The notes below the pieces were generated by a model, which did no database searches, was not told the DNA's origin, and saw nothing but the letters and a program-made list of their open reading frames with translations. DNA of 64,000 bases, from NCBI RefSeq assembly GCF_014191875.1, contig NZ_JACHXD010000001.1:434001-498000 (forward strand), written 5' to 3'. Origin of the DNA: Pseudoduganella violacea. GTDB taxonomy: Bacteria; Pseudomonadota; Gammaproteobacteria; Burkholderiales; Burkholderiaceae_D. Made by a program: the position numbers and the translations under genes. Of this stretch, positions 59,490 through 64,000 are shown piece by piece; within the stretch, counting starts at the first letter, position 1, and each line of letters begins with the position of its first letter.

Positions 59490-59551
59490 CCCCCGCCTCA
59501 CCCCCCCGCCCCAGCTTTACCCGGTCCGGCGATGCCGAACCAAAATTCCAA

Positions 59552-59630
59552 TATAATTGACCGTTGCCGTTGCCCTAGAGAGCCGCGGCGCTCGCATCCC
59601 CCGGCCTGCTGGGCCGTCCGAGCAACGGTC
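59552..59630 (+). promoter_or_regulatory. possible promoter and structured leader of the ABC-2 operon
   Basis: An exact TATAAT lies at 59552-59557, in the 172-base gap between mlaB and the next ATPase gene. GACCGTTGC (59559-59567) can pair with GCAACGGTC (59622-59630), which would fold the 5' leader. No convincing -35 element is seen, so the promoter call is tentative. Confidence 0.35.
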
Positions 59631-59661
59631 GCCGTTGCACCAAAAACCTAACTAAGCAAGC

Positions 59662-60573
59662 ATGACAGCAATCCAAATCAGCAATGTCGAGAAGCGTTAC
59701 CAATCGCTGCAGGCGCTGGGCGGCGTGTCTCTCTCCATCGAGGAGGGTGAGTTCTTCGGGCTGCTGGGGCCGAACGGCGCCGGCAAAACCACCCTGATCT
59801 CCATCATCGCCGGCTTGATCCGCGCCGATAAGGGCACGGTCAAAATCCACGGCCACGACGTGGTCAGCGATTTCCGCGCCGCGCGCCGCAAGCTCGGCGT
59901 GGTGCCGCAGGAACTGGTGTTCGATCCTTTCTTCACCGTGCGCGAAACCCTGCGCCTGCAATCGGGCTATTTCGGCCTGGGCAAGAACGACGCCTGGATC
60001 GATGAGGTCATGCACAATCTGGACTTGACGCCCAAGGCCGACACCAATATGCGCGCCCTGTCCGGCGGCATGAAGCGGCGCGTGCTGGTGGCCCAGGCCC
60101 TGGTGCACAAGCCGCCCGTCATCGTGCTCGACGAGCCGACCGCCGGCGTCGACGTGGAGCTGCGCCAGACCCTGTGGAAGTTCATTTCGCGCCTGAACCG
60201 CGAAGGCCACACCGTGGTGCTGACCACCCACTATCTGGAAGAGGCGCAAGCCATGTGCAAGCGCGTGGCCATGCTCAAGACCGGCCAGGTGGTGGCGGCC
60301 GACACCATGGCGGCCCTGATCCGCCGCATCTCCGGCTCCCAGCTGATCGTGCATATGCAGAGCGGCGACCTGCCGGAAGGCTTGCGCCATCTGATCACGC
60401 ATCCGCTGGAGGCCGACAGCGGCCGCAAATACAGCCTGCGCATCAACGACTACGCGGAGGTGGAGGGCATCCTGGCGCGCCTGCGCGAAAGCGGCGCCGT
60501 CATCGACGAAATGCAGTTGCAGCAGGCCGACCTGGAAGACATCTTCCTGCAAATCATGAATGGAGGCGAATGA
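59662..60573 (+). CDS. ABC-2 type exporter ATPase, YadG-like
   Basis: 303-residue ATP-binding protein. Walker A GPNGAGKTTLISIIAGL near residue 36, Q-loop GVVPQELVFDPFFTVRE, signature LSGGMKRRVLVAQALVHKP, Walker B VIVLDEPTAGVD and H-loop TTHYLEEAQ. The C-terminal 80 residues are the regulatory extension common to YadG-type ATPases. It pairs with the permease that starts within its stop codon. The substrate is unknown. Confidence 0.92.
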   Translation: MTAIQISNVEKRYQSLQALGGVSLSIEEGEFFGLLGPNGAGKTTLISIIAGLIRADKGTVKIHGHDVVSDFRAARRKLGVVPQELVFDPFFTVRETLRLQSGYFGLGKNDAWIDEVMHNLDLTPKADTNMRALSGGMKRRVLVAQALVHKPPVIVLDEPTAGVDVELRQTLWKFISRLNREGHTVVLTTHYLEEAQAMCKRVAMLKTGQVVAADTMAALIRRISGSQLIVHMQSGDLPEGLRHLITHPLEADSGRKYSLRINDYAEVEGILARLRESGAVIDEMQLQQADLEDIFLQIMNGGE

Positions 60574-61331
60574 TGCTGTCCACCGGCTTCCGCACCCTGG
60601 TATATAAAGAAACGCTGCGCTTCTACAAGGTCGCCACCCAGACCATCGCCGCGCCCATCCTGACCGCCATGCTGTACCTGCTGATCTTCGGCCACGTGCT
60701 GGGCGGGCAGAAGGTGTACGAGGGCGTCAGCTACACCGCCTTCCTGATTCCGGGCCTGGTGATGATGAGCGTCTTGCAGAATTCCTTCGCCAATTCCTCG
60801 TCCTCGCTGATCCAGTCCAAGATCACGGGCAATCTGGTGTTCGTGCTGCTCACGCCCCTGTCGCACTGGGAGATTTTCTCGGCTTACGTGCTGGCGGCCA
60901 TGGTGCGCGGCATCACGGTCGGTTTCGGCGTGTTCCTCGTCACCGCCTGGTTCGCGCAGCTGAGCTTTACCGCGCCGCTGTGGATTCTGGCGTTCGCCCT
61001 GCTGGGCGCGGCCATCCTCGGCACCGTGGGCCTGATCGCCGGCATCTGGGCCGAGAAATTCGACCAGCTGGCCGCTTTCCAGAACTTCCTGATCGTGCCG
61101 CTGACCTTCCTCGCGGGCGTCTTTTATTCGATCCATTCGCTGCCGCCGTTCTGGCTCGCCGTTTCGCACCTGAACCCGTTCTTCTACATGATCGACGGCT
61201 TCCGCTACGGCTTCTTCGGCCAGTCCGACGTCAATCCCTGGACCAGTTTCGCCATCGTCGCCGGCTTCCTCGCGGTGCTGTCGCTGGTGGCCATCCGTCT
61301 TCTGCGCAGCGGCTACCGTCTGCGCCACTAA
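60570..61331 (+). CDS. ABC-2 type permease, YadH-like
   Basis: 253-residue membrane protein with six hydrophobic segments. YKETLRFYKVATQTIAAPIL at the N-terminus, LLTPLSHWEIFSAYVLAAMV in the middle and QNFLIVPLTFLAGVFYSI with LNPFFYMIDGFRYGFFG near the end are YadH/ABC-2 features. The start is ATG 60570 (or 60573), overlapping the ATPase stop. Substrate unknown. Confidence 0.92.
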   Translation: MMLSTGFRTLVYKETLRFYKVATQTIAAPILTAMLYLLIFGHVLGGQKVYEGVSYTAFLIPGLVMMSVLQNSFANSSSSLIQSKITGNLVFVLLTPLSHWEIFSAYVLAAMVRGITVGFGVFLVTAWFAQLSFTAPLWILAFALLGAAILGTVGLIAGIWAEKFDQLAAFQNFLIVPLTFLAGVFYSIHSLPPFWLAVSHLNPFFYMIDGFRYGFFGQSDVNPWTSFAIVAGFLAVLSLVAIRLLRSGYRLRH

Positions 61332-61354
61332 AACACTCTGCACAAGGAAAAATC

Positions 61355-61591
61355 GTGAGCACCACACCAGAAGCAATCCACAGCTATATCGCCGCCGGCC
61401 TCGAATGCACCCACCTGCAAGTGGAAGGCGACGGCCAGCATTTCCAGGCTGTTATCGTGTCCTCGGCCTTCGCCGGCAAGCGCCTGATCCAGCGCCACCA
61501 GCTGGTGTACGCGGCGCTGGGCGACCGCATGCGCGAAGAGATCCACGCGCTGTCGATGAAAACCCTGACCCCTGAAGAATTCCAAGGATAA
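61355..61591 (+). CDS. ibaG: BolA family protein, IbaG-like
   Basis: 78-residue BolA-fold protein. The start is GTG 61355 with an AAGGAAAA site; MSTTPEAIHSYIAAGLECTH follows. The core HFQAVIVSSAFAGKRLIQRH and QLVYAALGDRMREEIHALSM are those of the IbaG/YrbA group, which often sits just before murA and downstream of mla genes. Such proteins bind iron-sulfur clusters with monothiol glutaredoxins; grxD is encoded at 36889 in this window. Confidence 0.93.
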   Translation: MSTTPEAIHSYIAAGLECTHLQVEGDGQHFQAVIVSSAFAGKRLIQRHQLVYAALGDRMREEIHALSMKTLTPEEFQG

Positions 61592-61597
61592 GCCGAC

Positions 61598-62848
61598 ATG
61601 GACAAACTGATTATCCAGGGCGGCAAACGCCTGATGGGCGATGTCACCATTTCCGGCGCCAAGAACGCGGCCCTGCCCATTCTGTGCGCCGGCCTGCTGA
61701 CTTCGGGCGACGTGAAGCTGTCGAACGTGCCGAAGCTGCACGACGTGTCCACCATCCTGAAACTGCTGGGCCAGACCGGCCTGCAAGTGAACCAGGACGG
61801 CGACAAGGTCACGCTCAACGGTTCGAAAATCACCAAGCTGGAAGCGCCGTATGAGCTGGTGAAGACCATGCGCGCCTCGATCCTGGTGCTCGGTCCCCTG
61901 CTGGCGCGCTTCGGCCAGGCCAAGGTCTCGCTGCCGGGCGGCTGCGCCATCGGTTCGCGTCCGGTCGACCAGCACATCAAGGGTCTGCAGGCGATGGGCG
62001 CCGATATCAGCATCGACGGCGGCTATATCTACGCCAAGTGCAAAAAACTGAAAGGCACCCGCATCGTCACCGATATGATCACGGTGACCGGCACGGAAAA
62101 CCTGCTGATGGCCGCCACCCTGGCCGAAGGCGAAACCATCCTGGAAAACGCCGCGCGCGAACCGGAAGTGACCGACCTGGCCAATCTGCTGGTGGCCATG
62201 GGCGCGAAAATCGAAGGCATCGGCACCGACCGCCTGGTGATCCAGGGCGTGTCCGAGCTGCACGGCGCCAGCCACGACGTGATTCCCGACCGTATCGAAG
62301 CGGCCACCTTCCTGTGCGCCGTGGCGGCGGCGGGCGGCGACATCACCCTGCGCAATACCCGCGTCGACATCATGGACGCGGCGCTCGACAAGCTGCGCGA
62401 AATGGGCCTGCGCATGACCATCGGCAAGGACAGCATCCGCGCCCAGATGGACAGCCGCCCGAATCCGGTCAGCTTCCGCACCACCGAGTACCCCGGCTTC
62501 CCGACCGATATGCAGGCCCAGTTCATGGCGGTAAACACCATCGCCAACGGCGCCAGCAAGGTGACGGAAACCATTTTCGAAAACCGCTTCATGCACGTGC
62601 AGGAAATGAACCGCCTGGGCGCGGCCATCGAGACCGACGGCAACACCGCCTTCATCAAGGGCGTGGAGCAGCTGATCGGCGCGCCCGTGATGGCGACCGA
62701 CCTGCGCGCTTCCGCCTCGCTGGTGATCGCCGCCCTGGCCGCCAAAGGCGAAACCCTGGTCGACCGCATCTACCACCTCGACCGCGGCTACGACCGCATG
62801 GAAGTGAAGCTGCAGGCGCTGGGCGCCAATATCAGCCGCATCAAGTAA
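61598..62848 (+). CDS. murA: UDP-N-acetylglucosamine 1-carboxyvinyltransferase
   Basis: First committed enzyme of peptidoglycan synthesis, transferring enolpyruvate from PEP to UDP-GlcNAc; target of fosfomycin. The 416-residue protein is complete, with [17 protein letters not shown] near residue 18, the active-site Cys in [15 protein letters not shown] (C116), and [19 protein letters not shown]116 is present, so fosfomycin sensitivity by this criterion is expected. It begins 6 bases after the ibaG stop. Confidence 0.98.
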   Translation: MDKLIIQGGKRLMGDVTISGAKNAALPILCAGLLTSGDVKLSNVPKLHDVSTILKLLGQTGLQVNQDGDKVTLNGSKITKLEAPYELVKTMRASILVLGPLLARFGQAKVSLPGGCAIGSRPVDQHIKGLQAMGADISIDGGYIYAKCKKLKGTRIVTDMITVTGTENLLMAATLAEGETILENAAREPEVTDLANLLVAMGAKIEGIGTDRLVIQGVSELHGASHDVIPDRIEAATFLCAVAAAGGDITLRNTRVDIMDAALDKLREMGLRMTIGKDSIRAQMDSRPNPVSFRTTEYPGFPTDMQAQFMAVNTIANGASKVTETIFENRFMHVQEMNRLGAAIETDGNTAFIKGVEQLIGAPVMATDLRASASLVIAALAAKGETLVDRIYHLDRGYDRMEVKLQALGANISRIK

Positions 62849-62866
62849 CGCAATCGAAAGCCCATC

Positions 62867-63556
62867 ATGAACGCAATCACCAGCCAGGCCGGGAACGATT
62901 CCCAGTTGATTCTGGCACTCTCCAAAGGCCGAATCTTCGAGGACACCCTGCCGCTGCTGGCGGCTGCGGGCATCACCGTCACCGAGAATCCGGAGACGTC
63001 GCGCAAGCTGATCCTGCCAACCAACGATCCGCACGTGCGCGTGCTGATCGTGCGCGCCACCGACGTGCCGACCTATGTGCAGCATGGGGCGGCCGACTTC
63101 GGCGTGGCCGGCAAGGACGTGCTGTTCGAGCACGGCGGCGAAGGCCTGTACCAGCCGGTCGACCTGAATATCGCGCGCTGCCGCATGTCGGTGGCGGTGA
63201 AGGCGGGCTTCGATTATGAAACCGCCGTGCGCCAGGGCGCCCGCCTGCGCGTGGCGACCAAGTTCACGCAGATGGCGCGCGAGCACTTTGCCGCCAAGGG
63301 CGTGCACGTTGACCTGATCAAGCTGTATGGCTCGATGGAGCTGGCGCCGCTGATCGGCCTGTCCGACGCCATCGTCGACCTGGTCAGCACCGGCAGCACC
63401 CTGCGCGCCAATAATCTGGTGGAAGTGGAAGAGATCATGGACATCTCTTCGCGCCTGGTGGTGAACCAGGCCGCGCTGAAACTCAAGCGCGCGCGCCTGC
63501 AACCCATCATCGAAGCTTTCGAACGCGCCTCGCAGGCGCAAGCCCAACAAGCGTAA
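62867..63556 (+). CDS. hisG: ATP phosphoribosyltransferase, short (HisZ-dependent) form
   Basis: First enzyme of histidine synthesis. The 229-residue protein has the catalytic domains ([52 protein letters not shown]) but lacks the C-terminal regulatory ACT-like domain of long HisG. It is therefore the short form that needs HisZ, which is not in the window. It begins 18 bases after murA and 5 bases before hisD. Confidence 0.97.
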   Translation: MNAITSQAGNDSQLILALSKGRIFEDTLPLLAAAGITVTENPETSRKLILPTNDPHVRVLIVRATDVPTYVQHGAADFGVAGKDVLFEHGGEGLYQPVDLNIARCRMSVAVKAGFDYETAVRQGARLRVATKFTQMAREHFAAKGVHVDLIKLYGSMELAPLIGLSDAIVDLVSTGSTLRANNLVEVEEIMDISSRLVVNQAALKLKRARLQPIIEAFERASQAQAQQA

Positions 63557-63561
63557 CCATC

Positions 63562-64000
63562 ATGACCATCCAGATCCGCAAGCTCGATTCCCGCCAGCCC
63601 GATTTCCAGGAAACGCTGGACGCGCTGCTGGCCTTTGAAGCCTCCACCGACGAAGCGATCGAGCAGGCCGTCACCGGCATCATCGCCCAGGTGCGCGCGC
63701 GCGGCGACGAAGCCGTGCTGGAATACACCAACCGTTTCGACCGCATTCCCAACGGTGGCGCGCAGAGCATGGCCGCCTTCGACATTCCGCAGCAGGAGCT
63801 GGACGCGGCGCTGGCCGCGCTGCCGGAGAAGCAGCGCTTGGCCCTGCAGACGGCGGCCGAACGCATCCGCCTGTTCCACGAACGCCAGAAGCAGGAGCTG
63901 CAAGGCTTCAGCTATACCGAGGCCGATGGCACGGTGCTGGGCCAGCGCGTGACGCCGCTCGACCGCGTGGGCATCTATGTCCCCGGCGGCAAGGCGGCCT
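63562..64000 (+). CDS. hisD: histidinol dehydrogenase, N-terminal part
   Basis: Zinc enzyme that oxidises L-histidinol to histidine. The first 146 residues are present, with [18 protein letters not shown] near 45 and [14 protein letters not shown] at the window edge, both HisD signatures. The zinc and catalytic histidines lie beyond the window. ATG 63562 follows hisG by 5 bases, so the his genes continue to the right. Confidence 0.95.
   Translation, partial: MTIQIRKLDSRQPDFQETLDALLAFEASTDEAIEQAVTGIIAQVRARGDEAVLEYTNRFDRIPNGGAQSMAAFDIPQQELDAALAALPEKQRLALQTAAERIRLFHERQKQELQGFSYTEADGTVLGQRVTPLDRVGIYVPGGKAA

Overview
This 64 kb window is high-GC chromosomal DNA from a betaproteobacterium. It most likely belongs to Oxalobacteraceae (the Massilia / Duganella / Janthinobacterium group). 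The basis is the bio-liu arrangement, the mla - ABC - bolA - murA - hisG - hisD order, a PEP-CTERM protein, and the dispersed GGTGCC(A/T)GGCACC hairpins. No rRNA, tRNA, CRISPR array, prophage module or complete insertion sequence was found.

Layout. 1-5924 (minus): a tight run liuB-liuC-bioA-bioF-bioD-bioB (bioB cut by the window edge) joins leucine degradation to biotin synthesis. 5991-7863 (minus): a YchJ-type protein and a DadA-type D-amino-acid dehydrogenase. 8133-21121: a cell-wall turnover island with a GntR regulator, murQ, an AmpG-like transporter, a DigH/YddW-like glycosidase lipoprotein, a BadF-type sugar kinase, an AmiD-like amidase lipoprotein, a LysR regulator, a VanX/DdpX-type D-Ala-D-Ala dipeptidase, a DacB/PBP4-type enzyme, a fused SpmA-SpmB protein and an orphan peptide-binding protein. 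21262-25031: a TonB-dependent receptor and a YihY protein. 25028-28006: a RstB/RstA-like kinase and regulator separated by a divergent secreted-protein gene. 28138-34877 (minus): acyl-CoA dehydrogenase, SDR, thiolase, aceK, liuA and liuR.

35388-39777: an HTH regulator, a 60-residue orphan, ubiX-grxD and tex. 39939-44885: a SNF2 helicase followed by a sensor kinase broken by a one-base frameshift, then an OmpR-type regulator. 44990-48346: a RAYT-type transposase with a damaged HUH motif, then a three-gene secreted operon (PEP-CTERM protein, small exported protein, leishmanolysin-like metalloprotease with a PA-domain insert). 48904-55122: gltBD. 55439-59489: mlaFEDACB phospholipid transport. 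59662-64000: an ABC-2 exporter pair, a BolA/IbaG protein, murA, hisG and the start of hisD.

The genes work together in three visible ways. The liu and bio genes link a biotin-dependent carboxylase to biotin supply and carry near-identical LiuR-type palindromes, one buried inside ychJ. The 8-21 kb island could strip, import and catabolise denuded peptidoglycan without a MurNAc PTS. Four intergenic regions carry a two-module palindromic repeat family, and a second repeat family sits beside the RAYT gene and upstream of gltB.
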